Part shown: positions 16,801 through 28,524 of the stretch, piece by piece
Position numbering within the stretch: position 1 is the first letter of the stretch
Layout of the letters: every line of letters starts with the position of its first letter
NCBI GenBank assembly: GCA_033239005.1
Contig: BSQZ01000052.1
Coordinates: 3,244,501-3,308,500, forward strand
Direction of reading: 5' to 3'
DNA from: Lamellibrachia satsuma
Lineage: Eukaryota > Annelida > Polychaeta > Sabellida > Siboglinidae
DNA: 64,000 nt
Program-made: the position numbers and the translations under genes
Notes under the pieces: generated by a model
What the model was told of the DNA's origin: nothing
The model's input: only the letters and a program-made list of their open reading frames with translations
Databases searched by the model: none

Positions 16801-17817
16801 TGTAGGGCGTGGACTCTGTTAAGGTTGTTGGGGTAAAATATGTTATCATTATTACCACAGAGGAGAATATGTGGAAAATTTTAACCCCAGAAATGGCACT
16901 TACTTCATCATTATATCTAGCAGATACATATGCAAACGAGCAAAAGGCAAGGCAACGTGGCCTATTTGTACTCGCAGCCAGGCGTGCGCCTAATAGAAGG
17001 TCGTGGAAACTTTTAAAATGAAATGTGTTTTCTATTCGGTTTTCCCATTCCGGACATCTACCTGCATCGATTTCAATTCATAAACACAAAACCGACGAAA
17101 TGCCATGCGTAGATATGACAACTTGCGTAATCGTGCGATATCACACATTGGAGAAGCACAGAGCAAATAAAATAATATTCAAACCTCTTCCAGTTGTTTT
17201 ACAATTACATGTTTCCGTTATTACCCATACTGTGTAGAATCTCGGTCTCTAAACCAACGCACGTCGTGTTGATTAATGCATATTACTGTTATATACTGTG
17301 ATGACCGTTATACATTAGAGCAAACTCACGTTGACGAAAACAGCATTGATGTAGTCCGACGTCATCTCGCCGCCCCGAGACTTCAGGTACGGCCGGTTTT
17401 TCTCAGCTGCCGGGTCAGATCGTATTATACTGTATTATTGCAAATGTTCAATAATTAAAATATGTGTAGGCGTTAAATGGTTCAACCAGCGTGATCAAAC
17501 GCGGGGCCAACAGGCAACGTGCGTAGTGAAACAGGTGATCGTTTTTGTATTAAGCATATATATGCTGCATACTGTAACCCCGTTCGTAGTGTTAATCTCA
17601 TGCAAGTCTCCATCTAAGTGCATGCAAAACTACTGATGGCAATATTTGTTTTCATGTTTGCTTTACAAACATAACTGCCGATTAGTTCCCTCCCACTGCT
17701 ATGTAGCAAGGTCTCACCCGGCAGAATTTCACTGGAGCGATTCTTTGGTTGGTTTTCCGACGTTGTAGCGTCGTCACACTTGACTGCTTCTACCGGCAGT
17801 TTAAATATTTCCAGGGC
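13828..17817 (-). CDS. Phosphatase exons 15-21: membrane-distal D2, degenerate active site
   Basis: The exons encode the D1-D2 linker, [79 protein letters not shown] with [13 protein letters not shown], and [14 protein letters not shown] before the stop. The WPD motif is replaced by W807-L-E. The signature keeps Cys843 and Arg849 but reads [10 protein letters not shown] where [10 protein letters not shown] is usual, so D2 is expected to be catalytically weak or dead. A regulatory D2 is normal for tandem receptor PTPs. Exon 17 merges two exons that are separate in D1. Confidence 0.93.
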
Positions 17818-18149
17818 CTGTGGTAGATAAAATTATAAAATTAATGCCGTTTTATTGTCAATATATAACTATGGATGAACACAAACAATAAGTGATGATT
17901 ACCAGACTTGTTGACAAGTCACAAACTGACAAGCCATGTCTCAAGTCAATGACTTCCAAGTCAAGTATTGAATCATCCATCTGAATTCCAAGCCAATCGC
18001 AAATCATGAAATGCGCGACTCGAGTTCGACCCTGTACTCCAGACAACAGGTCAGGTGATTACTTTCTGCTGAATAAATAAAAATTTTAGTCTCGTTACTT
18101 TTTTAGCTTCCACAGCGCAAAAATTGGCTATGATACCAAATCCGACACA

Positions 18150-18201
<52 letters not shown>

Positions 18202-21200
18202 CTGACAGGGTGAAATGTTGAGTTAGTTAAACTATTTCTATACCTGGTACATGCGCGCCAGCTTGGTGTCGCTTCCGTCCTCATCTGAAAGAAGTTGCTG
18301 AAACTTGGTTTTGTACGCGGCACACGCGATTGAGACTCCGCCGAAGAGAAGCGCCTCCACCAGAGTTGAGTAGATGAACACGTACTGCTCCTGTCGGACG
18401 AGTACGTTCTTATGTCGAGGTTTCACTACCAAGTGTACAGCTGCTGTTACCCTAACCTATGCATCCCGTTATAAACCAAACATAATATAAATCCTGAATT
18501 TCTGAGCATAATCCATCTACAAAAAGGAACGCCAATAAATGCAATCCTTAGCTCAAAATCGCTGTGTTCATCGATTGAATATTCATGCGTGTACGTTTAT
18601 CTGTATGCAAATCTAAGACAGCGAATCATCACTGTACGTGTTTGTAAGACGCCTGTAACATACATCATCAAATACGTAATGTCATCGACGCCATAGACTG
18701 CTACAACCAACCGTTCTGCCTGTGTGTCTCATGCAGTGGAGCACTAACCATGCACTATGACTTTTCGTAGTGCGAAGATTATCCAGTGTTACACAGTGAC
18801 GACTTACCTGAGTCTGGACCATGTTGAGCCTGTTGAGCCTCATCAGATGCACGGACCAGCAGACGTCAACGACGTCCTCTGCGGCGGCCCGCTTCAGGGA
18901 CATGTCAAGCACGATGTAGGTGCCCGTCCGGCCCACGCCAGCACTGCAAGCAAGACGTGACGGTCGTTAACCATTGTAGAGAATCAGGAGTCTAGTTACT
19001 GGTCTCTACAGCTATGTAGGAGTATATCGGTCAGTGGTCCATTACGGCACTGTGCGAGTCACAGCCACATGTCCACTAGAGCACTTTGGAGAAAAGTCGA
19101 AAATCAAAGTGTACTGTTCTTTTTTTTAATTAAAATCGAATCGTGATGTTGTGATCAATATGGAGTTACCTCGCTCTCACGCGCGTATTCCACTGAAGTG
19201 CTCCTAATGCCGTTTACGGGAACAATACACCTATCACTGCATTAATACCGAAATATGAAACCCTTCTACAAAAAAAGTGCAACAAAATGTAACACCACTT
19301 TTTTGTATACAAGTTTCATAACATTGACGCATTTGGGTCATGGCCACCCCCTTTTGGCTTACTTTGTTTTGACTTTTTCCGTATGTAACCTGTTGCATCA
19401 CTATATGGTAGCATGGTAAACTAATGGGTGAGTATGGCTGCCCCTTTGACCTCCTCATTTGCGAGATCCTAAATACGCCACTGTTTCATAACGTAAGTAC
19501 CTTAACTGTAACCATTCCCTAGCGATGCACGGTCGTTGCTTGCGAACTGTTTCGTACCTGCAGTGGACAATTATGGGAGCGTCCTCTTCGTCGTTGTAAC
19601 AGTCAACCTTCTGGTGGAAGTGGAGCAGCCCGGACCCGTTCTCCGGAGCGCCCTCGTCCGGCCAGGTCGTGAAGTGGTACTGTTTCACGAAACGTTCATC
19701 GCCGTTCTAAAAACGACAGTTTACATAGCCTGTCGTGAGACGTGTCGCTGCGTGCTATGTTGATATGTACTAAGTTGTATTTAAAATTACTAAGAGATTT
19801 TTGCTCACTGACTGTGTTATTTTTCGTTTGCGATACGTTGTGTACAAATTAATGTAGTTTTAATTAATATTTGTTGCCATTGAACAAATGCTACGTATGA
19901 TCCTCTTACAGGGCCGACACATGCATCATGATGGCCCCGGTTGCGTAATGACAACGTTTACGCCACCCCCGAAGTTACTGACGGATGAGAAGAATACCTT
20001 CTTGAGACGGAATGTCCTCACGACGAAGTCTGGCCACGTATCCTGCCGCAGATATTCTACTTCAATGTCACCGTATGTCTTGGCCCCATCGTCTGGCCAG
20101 TACTGCGAGCATTTAGTCTGCAACAAAAAATCACTGTACATGCTTCTTCTATTTTACACCTAAGTGAACTGTCATGTGCGGTCTATGCTGCCTATGAATC
20201 TGAAACTTCCTAAACACCACACAGCCGGGAACTGGATACGCCCAGCATGGACCTATTGTACGCTTTCTGCGATGCAAAAAAGGTTATTAAAGTACTAGTG
20301 CACAACTGGGACATTTGGCATCGCAAAGGTGAAATGAGCTGTTTATTTTCAGATCACTTCTTGAATTAACACAATAATCCCTTATGAAGATTATTATCAG
20401 CATTTTTGTTACATTGTGTGACAATATTTGTTGATACATATTCCAATAAATACACTTCCAATTGGAGTTGTGAAACATTTGATTTCAATATATCAACACT
20501 CGTAATGACCTTTCCTCGTTCCTTGATGTTCGTCAGCATTAGAATCCGGGTCGAATTCTGTTCCCAAACCATCCTCCAGAAGTCGGGAGCCGTCTGGTCA
20601 TTCGGGCCTAAAAGCAGCAATACAAAGTCATGTTACGTAGAACAATTTCGAAACGCTCACAATATTTCGGGAAAAAACATAACATTTAGTTTATGCGGTG
20701 GAAGCCATGTAATTGCCTCTGTTTGAGAGTGTGGCTTATTCCGCCGCACTAACTCACACATACGTACTCTGGCTACTCAGAAAACAAACAATAATTAATT
20801 AACTAATAATTATTATTAATAGTTAATGTTAAATAATATTAAACTTTGCAAGCGTCTCGATGTTTAATTATGTCATTACCGCACTGATATCCTCTAGACC
20901 TTACCTTGTGTTGCGATGAACCGATTTGGTTTCTTGTAGCCCTATTGAGACGAACATACAACGAACGATGTAGGAACGGACAATGCACAGATATTCGGTC
21001 TTTCAGCAAACGCAGTGTAAGGCCGATATCGTTATATATTTATCATCGATATATGTGTAAAAAGATGTGACTTCAAAACCATGACGCGAAATGTGGCTAA
21101 ACATATTAATGACTTCATTGTTAATGCTTTGAAAGTCGAGTGACAAATGTGCAACTTGAATCCTGATGCACAGTAATATATTATAAGGTCACTTTTATAC

Positions 21201-23776
21201 AACTTCAAGTAAAAAAGGGAACGTTCCTATTTAGCGCGGTATCCAATCCTTGGGACTGCTCAAAGCGCTTTACACATCAGTCCATGTTAGTAAAGTGCCA
21301 GACTATGTTGAAAACGGTGTTAACATTGCAAAGTGCCAAAGTTTTCGAAATGAGGAATGAGGGTTGTGGCAGGAATTGGGATGTGGGAAGTTGGTCATAA
21401 CACATGTGGAAAGTGAGAAATGGGATTGGTGGGAGATGGACTCTCAAAACCGGTGGGAGACGGGAGGTTGGCCTCTAAAACGTTTCAATTCAATAGATGG
21501 TCGTGTCACAAATAACCCACCGAAAGCTTACAATGATGTCAGACATAATGCTGCATTTATGTGTTAATATGGCGTCTTACGTCGATGTAATTGGCGTTAA
21601 TGTAGTCGGAGTCTGGGTCGCCCTCTACCGGAGACAAAATCACTCGGCTATGGTCGTCTGTGTAGAAAGCAGATACGCACATCAGTTATTCCCTAACATT
21701 CTACTTCCCGTCAGAGTGTTAGCACATTACGATCGTCAGAAACACATCTTACACTAGATGACGATAACGAGTAAACACCTACCCGCGATCTAGTATAATA
21801 TGTCATGTAATAATATATGTTTTAAATAATTTTTCCTTGAATCCTGAACTAACGACAATCGAAATAGAGTGTAATGGTGGTGGCATGTTACTACTGTAAT
21901 ACTAACGTCATTACGTTCTTAGTATTGCTGCCTCTATATAATAAGCAAATATATAAGCAAGCCACTTCAGGAGTCTAGTCACAGTGTCCAATATATCCAG
22001 TCTCATTAGTGTAGTTCACTAAAATTTAAAATTTTTAGCTATTTTTACAGTACTGTCCTTCATCGGTCGCTAATATACGTGTTCAGTTGTGCCTTTCTTT
22101 CCGCCGCCGTCATTGGCATGACAACTTACACGGCATGATGTTGTTGTAGCGGTTCTTTACTCTGGCTACCTTTCGGCTCCTCTCCATCTTCGCCGGATTC
22201 TCCGGGATGCCCTGAAGCAACAGCGGTGACAGTGAACTATGAATCGATGACCGTGGACAGGGGACTAATACACTGTGACAGTGATGTAGTAATAGGGTGA
22301 AAATGAACTGAGATAGTGTGATAGTTAACGGTAATACGGTGACAGTGAACTGAGGCATTGTTACAGTTTATTGTAATACGGTGACAGTGAACTGCGATGT
22401 AAAACGTTATGTTCTTATAAAATGATATCGTATCATTAGGATCGCGCAAAGTTCTTCATACAGACTTTCTCATCATGACATTAAGTAGTTATTAGTTCAT
22501 TGCTACCCGTAACAGGGTACTCATTTATACAACTATGTAGACTATGACAACGCAGCGTGAATTAAATTGCCTGGCTTCGAATGACAGCAAGAGGATTTCA
22601 ATACGACTCCTCACGTCCATCCAATTAAACATGCTGTATCCAACGCTGACCACACAACACTGTCACATTGCAACGCATCAACATACCAAGAACTCTTTCT
22701 TGAAGCCGTTCGGTGTGGAATAGAGTCGCTGGAAATAGTCCGTTAGCTTCGATACTCGGATCGGTTTCTCCACGGACACATTAGCGTACTGGGGCTCTGC
22801 GTCCTCGATAGTGTCGGAAACAGCCATCTCGGAGGCAGGAGCGGCAGGCTGGACCACTGCAACACGAAAACAGAAGTCGCAGGTGGACTAAATCATTATT
22901 CTGCAGGACAGTGCGGTATACGACAAGAGGCATTGTTATTTCACATCCACCAACGCGTTAATGATCAACATCAACCTGTTCGACGATTCAAGTAATTATA
23001 CCAACTAACTGAGCATTGAGTTTGGCACTAGCAGAACTGGCTGACGTTTGATAACACACGGCAACTCACCCAGAGCGTCTAGGTCATTATTATGGTCGTG
23101 CTGAGTAGGCTCTGGGTCGCTCGCCTTTTCTGATTGTCTCCGTCTCCTATGAAAAAGAAAAGAGAGTTCAAAAGAAATAATTAATTACAATCTGCAGCAG
23201 CAGCAGCGGCGGCGGCTGCGGCGGCGGCGGCAGCAAACGTCTAGACGTGTGTATGTGCGCGGGCGTTCGTGCGTGGGTATGGATGTTTTATGATAGAACC
23301 AATGCTGGCAAAATTTACCAATGTGGTCAGTTGACAAAGTATCCTGTCCACGATCAGAACATACCTACACACAAGGACGATAACGACCGCTAACAGAACC
23401 ACAAAGGCGACGAATGCCCCAGCACCAATGTATATGTAGTTCAATGTGTTTGGTGAGCCAGTCGTGCTCTGTCGTGTCGATAACTCGGCGCTGTGGATGG
23501 TCGATGACTCCGCGCTGTGATGGGTCGATGATTCCGCGATGTGATGTGTCGATGACTCCGCGATGTGATGCGTCGTTGTCGATGTATCTGAAAGTCCTGA
23601 GGTTGGCGCACGTGTTGTTGTTGCTGCTGCTGTTGCTGCTCCAGTAGTTGTTGATTGCGAAGTAGTTTCCGGGGCTAACGCCGATGTCAGTGCTTCTGAT
23701 AATAAGACAAAGATGTATAATGATGACGATGTTAATGATCCTAACAGTATCAATAATTTAATTCCACTAAATGATG

Positions 23777-23812
<36 letters not shown>

Positions 23813-23826
23813 ACGTATATATATAT

Positions 23827-23899
<73 letters not shown>

Positions 23900-26800
23900 A
23901 CAAATGATACGTTCACCGTAAAACAGATTTACACACAACACAGATAAATAATGTGTGTATGTGTGTGTGTGTGTGCGTGCGTGCATGCGTGCGTGCGTGC
24001 GTGCGTGCGTATAAGATCTACTTAATGTTGTTGTGCTGTTTGTGGAACACCAACAATTTTATAATTTGTATACACTTGCTACATAAAAATAACAAACCGT
24101 ATCTTAATGGGTTCTTACCAGGAAGCGTTTCGTATACCCTGATTTCAGTCAATCCGTTGAATTTCGAAGTGCTGTATACTGACAGTATCGTCAGATTGAT
24201 GGTCCGACTGACGGTGGGTGGTGAGATGCTGAAGTTTGCCCACAGCTGGTTGTCATCAGCTTCAGGTGTCAGTGTGATCTTGTCAAGACACAGCAAATGT
24301 TGTCAATGTTGTTACAATCTCTGGTGTATCTGGGATTTCACAAGGGGGGGGGTAAATGGGGGGCAGCTTAAGCACCCATTAGTTTACCATGCTACTATGT
24401 AGTAACACAACAGGTTACATATGAAAAAGGTCTGTGGATTGATTGTGCTTGTGCTCTGGAAAAGGATATGTCTGCAATGACTGTGTAGTGGTTTGATAAG
24501 CCATCAGAAACTGTTAGTGTGTGGATGTTGTTACATATTGAGCGAGTTATCGCGAGGTCAAAGCAGTGGCCAAGAATGTGTGTAGAGAAAGTGACATGTT
24601 GTTTTAAGTCAAATGAGGTTCGGGTATCACCAAAGGTAGTGGATGATGTTGTAGGTGTCTCCAACTGAAGATTAAAATCACCAAAAATATAAAATTCAAA
24701 ATGTAGAATTTTCCAGTAGATCCTGAAAATCTTCAAAGAAATTGGGTAGCTGTCCTGGAGGTCGATAAAGGCATAAAAAGTAACAAGAAAAAAGAGAATC
24801 TGAAACTTCAACACAGATGGATTCAAAACTAGAATATTCAGGGACTGGACATGAATTGACAGTAAAATGTTCCGATAGCAAAAAGACAACACCACCACCT
24901 CTTCAAACTAAACGTGGTCGATGATGGAACGTGTAACCAGAAGGCGTTTTTTAAACGATGCGTGGAGAGGTGTCGTTCTGTCTTAGCCAAGTTTCGGTAA
25001 AGGCAAGAATATCCATTTTTTAGGAAATAATCTTAAATAAATAATAAAAATAAAAACTTTATTTATACACTAACAATTCCGGGGTTGATGCCCCTTTCAT
25101 GGGTCATGTTTACATAAAAGTACACCTAAACACATATAAAATTGCACATTCAGAAGAGAAGTAAATGACCGATTCGACAATAAAAGTCTACAAAGCAAAA
25201 TCCTATGTAATCTTAAACCGTCTTACCTTGAACAGATAGAACGTTTGTGGTAGCAAACCTCATATTACGACTAATGGCAGGCCCAAGATTGAGACTTAGT
25301 CTCCTGTCAGCAAAAGTATTATGGCTAATTTAAATGTTGACCTAGGGGTAGTGGTTGGTAGTAACTTGCGATTAAAAAAGTTGACAAGTTACATAAAAAG
25401 GAAAGCGAATGTTGTAATATCATATGTTTGGGAAATATCGAGATGACATCCGAAATATGAGAAGTAAGCGGCTTGCACAGGGCTAAATCATCGTTTCTCA
25501 ACGTCACCGAACAAGACAGGAAGAAAATACACAATAGGAAGCGCATAATAAAGTTCTGAATAATTATATAAATGCAATATTAAAAAAGTCAGTAGATAAG
25601 CACAAAGTACATACAATTTAAAAAGTCAGCATGTGTTCGGCGGGTGTTAAGCCCACACCGACTTTTAAGCCCGCCATACACATAGCGATTTTTCAGTTGC
25701 CAACATGTTGGCGACTACTGTTTCAGTTGGTAACTCAAATGTAGTTGTTATGCCTTATGTGTATGTTTTTCACCAACAGTTGGCAACACTTTCTGTCGGT
25801 CGGCCGACGGGTAGTTGTCAACTATTTGTAGGCATACGAATTGTTGCAACTGAAATTCGGTATGTATGTGACGGGCTTTAGTCACCAACAGTTTGTCAGT
25901 TGAACGACCGTCGCCGTCGGCCCACCGAAAATGTTACCGACTGTTGAACAGACACATACCGACTGATTTGCGTATTGGCGACTATAGTTGATGTTGTATA
26001 ATATGTGTTTTGGATAATGAAAATACGTTTTAAGCATTTGTGGATTCACTGATATCAGCTATCTGACGCCGCTACAAGAGCGGACCCTGTTTGGCGTTGC
26101 CTCTGGTGTGTTGGTGGCGCACTGGGAACGGGACCATTAAGTTATTGACCGTTATAGGAGAATTCCCGATATTGTCAACGTACTAGTAACTGGTGGCACA
26201 AGTTGTAACTTGGTAAATTTATTATCATCTGTTTTGAACGTTCATCGGTTCTCAAACAACAGCATCTACAACATTATGCTTTTGAAATGAATGCACACTG
26301 TACTTACAGTCATGGTTGCGTTGTCAAAGGTCAGAGATATGTTTTTAAATTGGTTTTCTGTATGCATCGGCATGATTTGAATAAATGAAATATTGTAGGA
26401 ACGTGCGAAGGTAATCACCAGCCACGTTCCAACGGGTTCGCCTGTGAACGACCAACGGCTGCTAGCGCTGTACTCTTGGCCGTCAGTCGCATTGCCACAT
26501 GAGCGGTCGTTCGTTGCACCTGAGCCGGCTTTTGGCTGGGACGCACTGCATGTGGCGTTGTTATTCGTTGCGGCTACGTTCAATCGGTCAGCTGCAATGA
26601 ACCATTTCAGTAAGATATTGCACTCAGCTGAAACCCAGCAGTGACAAATTAAAACTGCTTCCTCAACTTATTTAGCCTATCACAAATCAGGTTCATTGGT
26701 GCCCAAATATGTAGTGCGTGAATAGTTTATGTAACATCCGCAGTTGATTTAATAAAACATGCCTATTTTGTTCGAATCATCAAAACAATTGACTTCAGTC

Positions 26801-28524
26801 GTTAGATCTGATAAGGATAGAAATAGTGGATATCCAAAATGGTAAACACCGTGTGAGTCAATGCTGATCATGGGCGTGACCTCCATCCTCTTTCCGAACA
26901 CATGACAAAGTAAAAAAATTCACCAAGGAAGAAAATCGTAATTTGTCAGCATTTCGATATTCAATTCACGTAATGTTTGAACAATCATTTAGTAATTTAA
27001 TAGTTTGTATGATGATTTCACATAAACTATAAACAAAAGTTGCACAAACGAGCTAGCATGTTGCAATGGATACTAGGTAGGTATGTTTTTTTCGCAAACT
27101 TTATTTGAAATGGGACTAGCAAAAAAAATTTAGGAAGCACCTTTAAAATAAATGCAGTATATAAAATCATTCCCAATGCGGGGAGCACATTAGTTTACCT
27201 TATGATATCATGAAAAGGCGCAACAGGTTACATACGGAACAAATAAAAAAGTTGTGCCAAAAAGGGGCAAGACCCATTGACTCGCTAAATGCGCCATTTG
27301 TAGACATGCTAAATACCGTGTATCGTGTATTCATTAATTTTGTATTAAAAAAGTATATGAAGAGTGCTTAGAGGCGTGAAATTGGATCTTTGTTGGCAGG
27401 AAGGATTTTATTATTTCGTGCACATACAAAAGTAAAAGACAAATGGGGTTCTGGCAGGAGGAAATGGAGTAATATCACAGAAATACAGCGTTATGTGAAT
27501 TGTACGTGTATAATATATACATAGAGGTAAATGAAGCAATTGCAAAGAGACTCAAATTGAGATATATATGTACAGAAATAAAATTATCTATAACATACTC
27601 TATATAACGTCGTATGTTGGTTAACAGTTACTATTGGTACTATTGGTGTCTGCGTGCATGCTTGCTTGTGTGTGTCTGTGTGCGTGCGTGTGCACGAATA
27701 TTCTATAGGATTTTCAGCAGACACAAGTGTGTAGAATTCATAAAATATTATATAGAATTGTTATAGAATAATCTATATAATTGTATTTAGAATATTCAAT
27801 AGAATTTTATTTAGAATATTCTATAGACTTTTTTCATAGATATTTGCGGACACAGCTATAGAATTTCTGGTTTCCATAATTTTCCGCTATGCGCTGTAGA
27901 ATTCTGCAAGTCTATAAAAAATTTAAATTTTTTTTGACAAAAACTACGTCTATAGAATCTATAACATTCCAATGTTTCCTAATATCATAATCGCCCACAT
28001 TGTCTAGTTCCGTAGCCAGTAGTCCCTAGGGTGTCGTATCGAGGAAACAGTAGACATTGTGCGCAGTGGTAACACAAGTCATGTACATGTCTGGTGATAT
28101 TGGGCACATTGCTGAGTCACTGCAGACTCAGTGTCAGGCAGTGTCATGTTTAAAGCAGGAGAAACGCTATCAAGACAACAATCGGTTCGTGTGGATCATC
28201 CAACGATAACCAGTTCAGTCATCGACGTATATGTTTTGTGTATATGAAGGTAGCTATAAGCCAGCAATTTAAAGTATAAAATTAGTTTAATTGTATGCGG
28301 TTGCGGCGTAAATAAAGGGTCACCCTAAATAAACACGCCCAATGTACGTGAAACTGTTGGACGCCCATACACATACCAACCAAGTAGTACATACATCGAC
28401 AGACCATACAGAGAGTTAGTGGGTAGTTGGTTGAACTAGACGGGAATACAGACATACCTGTAATGGAGGCCGACACGAAAATTAGAACCAGGAAGTGTAC
28501 GACCAAATATCTACACCCGGCCAT
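13828..28524 (-). CDS. Receptor-type protein tyrosine phosphatase, F5/8C-like ectodomain, tandem PTP domains (21 exons, 913 aa)
   Basis: Exons, in gene order: 28524-28458, 26591-26308, 24278-24119, 23695-23365, 23146-23070, 22856-22687, 22211-22130, 21657-21581, 20941-20905, 20607-20510, 20117-19998, 19706-19558, 18943-18808, 18390-18244, 17817-17718, 17406-17330, 16735-16601, 15928-15797, 15494-15343, 15037-14902, 13902-13828. They total 2742 nt with every phase matching. The product has a signal peptide, a galactose-binding-like domain, a Ser/Thr stalk, one TM span, an active-looking D1 (Asp518, Cys550, Arg556) and a degenerate D2. It should dephosphorylate phosphotyrosine proteins at the plasma membrane in response to an unknown extracellular ligand. 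Two donors are non-standard in context (gtcatt after exon 10, gttggt after exon 17). The overall family assignment is firm; orthology to a named vertebrate PTPR is not claimed. Confidence 0.93.
18146..18201. repeat. (CGCA)n microsatellite in a phosphatase intron
   Basis: About 14 uninterrupted ACGC units just downstream, in the sense direction, of exon 14. Confidence 0.97.
18244..22211 (-). CDS. Phosphatase exons 7-14: catalytic PTP domain D1
   Basis: Eight exons carry the conserved PTP blocks in order: [17 protein letters not shown] (exons 7-8), [18 protein letters not shown] (exons 9-10), [25 protein letters not shown] (exon 11), [12 protein letters not shown] (exon 12), VHC then [10 protein letters not shown] across exons 12-13, and [20 protein letters not shown] (exons 13-14). 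The phosphotyrosine loop KNRY, general acid Asp518, nucleophile Cys550, Arg556 of the P-loop and the Q-loop Gln are all present, so D1 should be active. An M1 MITE sits in the intron between exons 12 and 13. Confidence 0.95.
19322..19483 (+). mobile_element. hAT-like MITE family M1 (162 bp) with perfect 8-bp target duplication
   Basis: Flanked on both sides by tttcataa (19314-19321 and 19484-19491). The right end is gagatcctaaatacgccactg and the left end is cattgacgcatttggg, imperfect inverted repeats of each other. It is homologous across its length to 30823-30980. No coding capacity. It lies in the intron between phosphatase exons 12 and 13. Confidence 0.8.
22214..22392 (-). repeat. Degenerate tandem repeat abutting the phosphatase exon 7 acceptor
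   Basis: In the sense direction the words cagttcactgtcaccgtatt and variants recur about every 42 bp up to the pyrimidine tract and acceptor (gttgcttcag) of exon 7. The copies are diverged, so the array is old. Confidence 0.6.
22687..23146 (-). CDS. Phosphatase exons 5-6: juxtamembrane region and start of D1
   Basis: Exon 5 (23146-23070) encodes a basic stop-transfer RRRR and an acidic, His/Asn-rich linker. Exon 6 (22856-22687) encodes [20 protein letters not shown] and then the N-terminal PTP helix [28 protein letters not shown] is a candidate tyrosine phosphorylation and SH2 docking site just inside the membrane. The DTIED stretch recalls the YDTI tail of the short paralogue. Confidence 0.85.
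23195..23236. repeat. CAG/CGG trinucleotide repeat in a phosphatase intron
   Basis: A run of CAG, CGG and CTG triplets lies about 50 bp 5' (in the sense direction) of exon 5. It is intronic, so it is not translated. Confidence 0.85.
23365..23695 (-). CDS. Phosphatase exon 4: Ser/Thr stalk with 8-residue repeats, then TM
   Basis: Residues 171-281. A Thr/Ala-rich segment is followed by about four copies of an 8-residue unit ([24 protein letters not shown]), encoded by a 24-bp coding minisatellite near 23470-23570. The membrane span is [20 protein letters not shown] followed by VLVC. The exon ends in phase 2 (AG) like the paralogous exon on the plus strand. The repeat number is probably polymorphic without breaking the frame. 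Confidence 0.9.
23777..24010. repeat. (TA)n, (GT)n and (GCGT)n microsatellites in a phosphatase intron
   Basis: TA and GT runs at about 23777-23892 and a GT/GCGT run at about 23951-24010 occupy the intron between exons 3 and 4. Confidence 0.95.
24119..26591 (-). CDS. Phosphatase exons 2-3: galactose-binding-like ectodomain
   Basis: Exons 26591-26308 and 24278-24119 encode residues 23-171, read as [64 protein letters not shown], then in exon 3 [20 protein letters not shown] and [11 protein letters not shown]. The DG, W-L-V-I-x-F and closing E-I-R-V-Y-E blocks match F5/8C/discoidin-like folds. Several N-x-S/T sites are present. The intron between them holds a decayed LINE and an M1 MITE fragment. 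Confidence 0.85.
24321..24428 (-). mobile_element. M1 MITE, truncated copy abutting a LINE
   Basis: It begins ctggtgtatctggg, equivalent to the M1 end cagtggcgtatctagg, and continues with the M1 interior words cccattagtttacc and caacaggttacatatg. It then stops where the LINE at 24430 begins. Confidence 0.6.
24430..25030 (-). mobile_element. LINE endonuclease fragment in a phosphatase intron
   Basis: On the minus strand with frameshifts and stops it reads [64 protein letters not shown] and [11 protein letters not shown], then [15 protein letters not shown]. These are the endonuclease blocks of an APE-type LINE (ETW, YRP, GDFN, SDH-like). No reverse transcriptase follows. The AT-rich stretch at 25030-25180 (aaaaactttatttatacact, ggggttgatgcccctttca) looks like a LINE or SINE tail. 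Confidence 0.8.
25200..26300. other. Intron of the phosphatase gene; repeat-like, no exon seen
   Basis: Between the LINE and exon 2 there are only short frames. The part at about 25640-25990 repeats the words cagttg, ccaac and accgac in both orientations and looks like the subterminal region of a DNA transposon, but I could not define ends. Confidence 0.35.
26640..27150 (-). repeat. Dispersed repeat family R1, copy 3, upstream of phosphatase exon 2
   Basis: The reverse complement matches copy 1 (4005-4560) over almost its full length, including ttattaaatcaactgcggat and cccatgatcagcattgac. In the sense direction it ends about 50 bp before the acceptor of the ectodomain exon. Confidence 0.8.
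27155..27300 (-). mobile_element. M1 MITE, complete-length diverged copy
   Basis: It starts cagtatataaaatc and ends aaatgcgccatttg, with interior words acattagtttacc and caacaggttacat shared with M1. The length (146 bp) is close to the other copies. No target duplication is recognisable, so it is old. It lies in phosphatase intron 1. Confidence 0.6.
27690..27970. repeat. Dispersed repeat family R2 copy (tatagaatattctatag-rich)
   Basis: A segment with repeated tagaatattc/ctatagaa words, then ggacacagctatagaatt and ctataaaaaattt. The same order of words occurs twice at 55190-55330 and 55660-55800, so this is a dispersed family, not simple sequence. Confidence 0.6.
28458..28524 (-). CDS. Phosphatase exon 1: signal peptide
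   Basis: The start ATG (28522-28524) begins [20 protein letters not shown] followed by IT, a short n-region and a hydrophobic core typical of a signal peptide. The exon ends in phase 1 at ttacag before gtatgt, matching the phase-1 start of the ectodomain exon. The next upstream in-frame region offers no better start. Confidence 0.85.
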
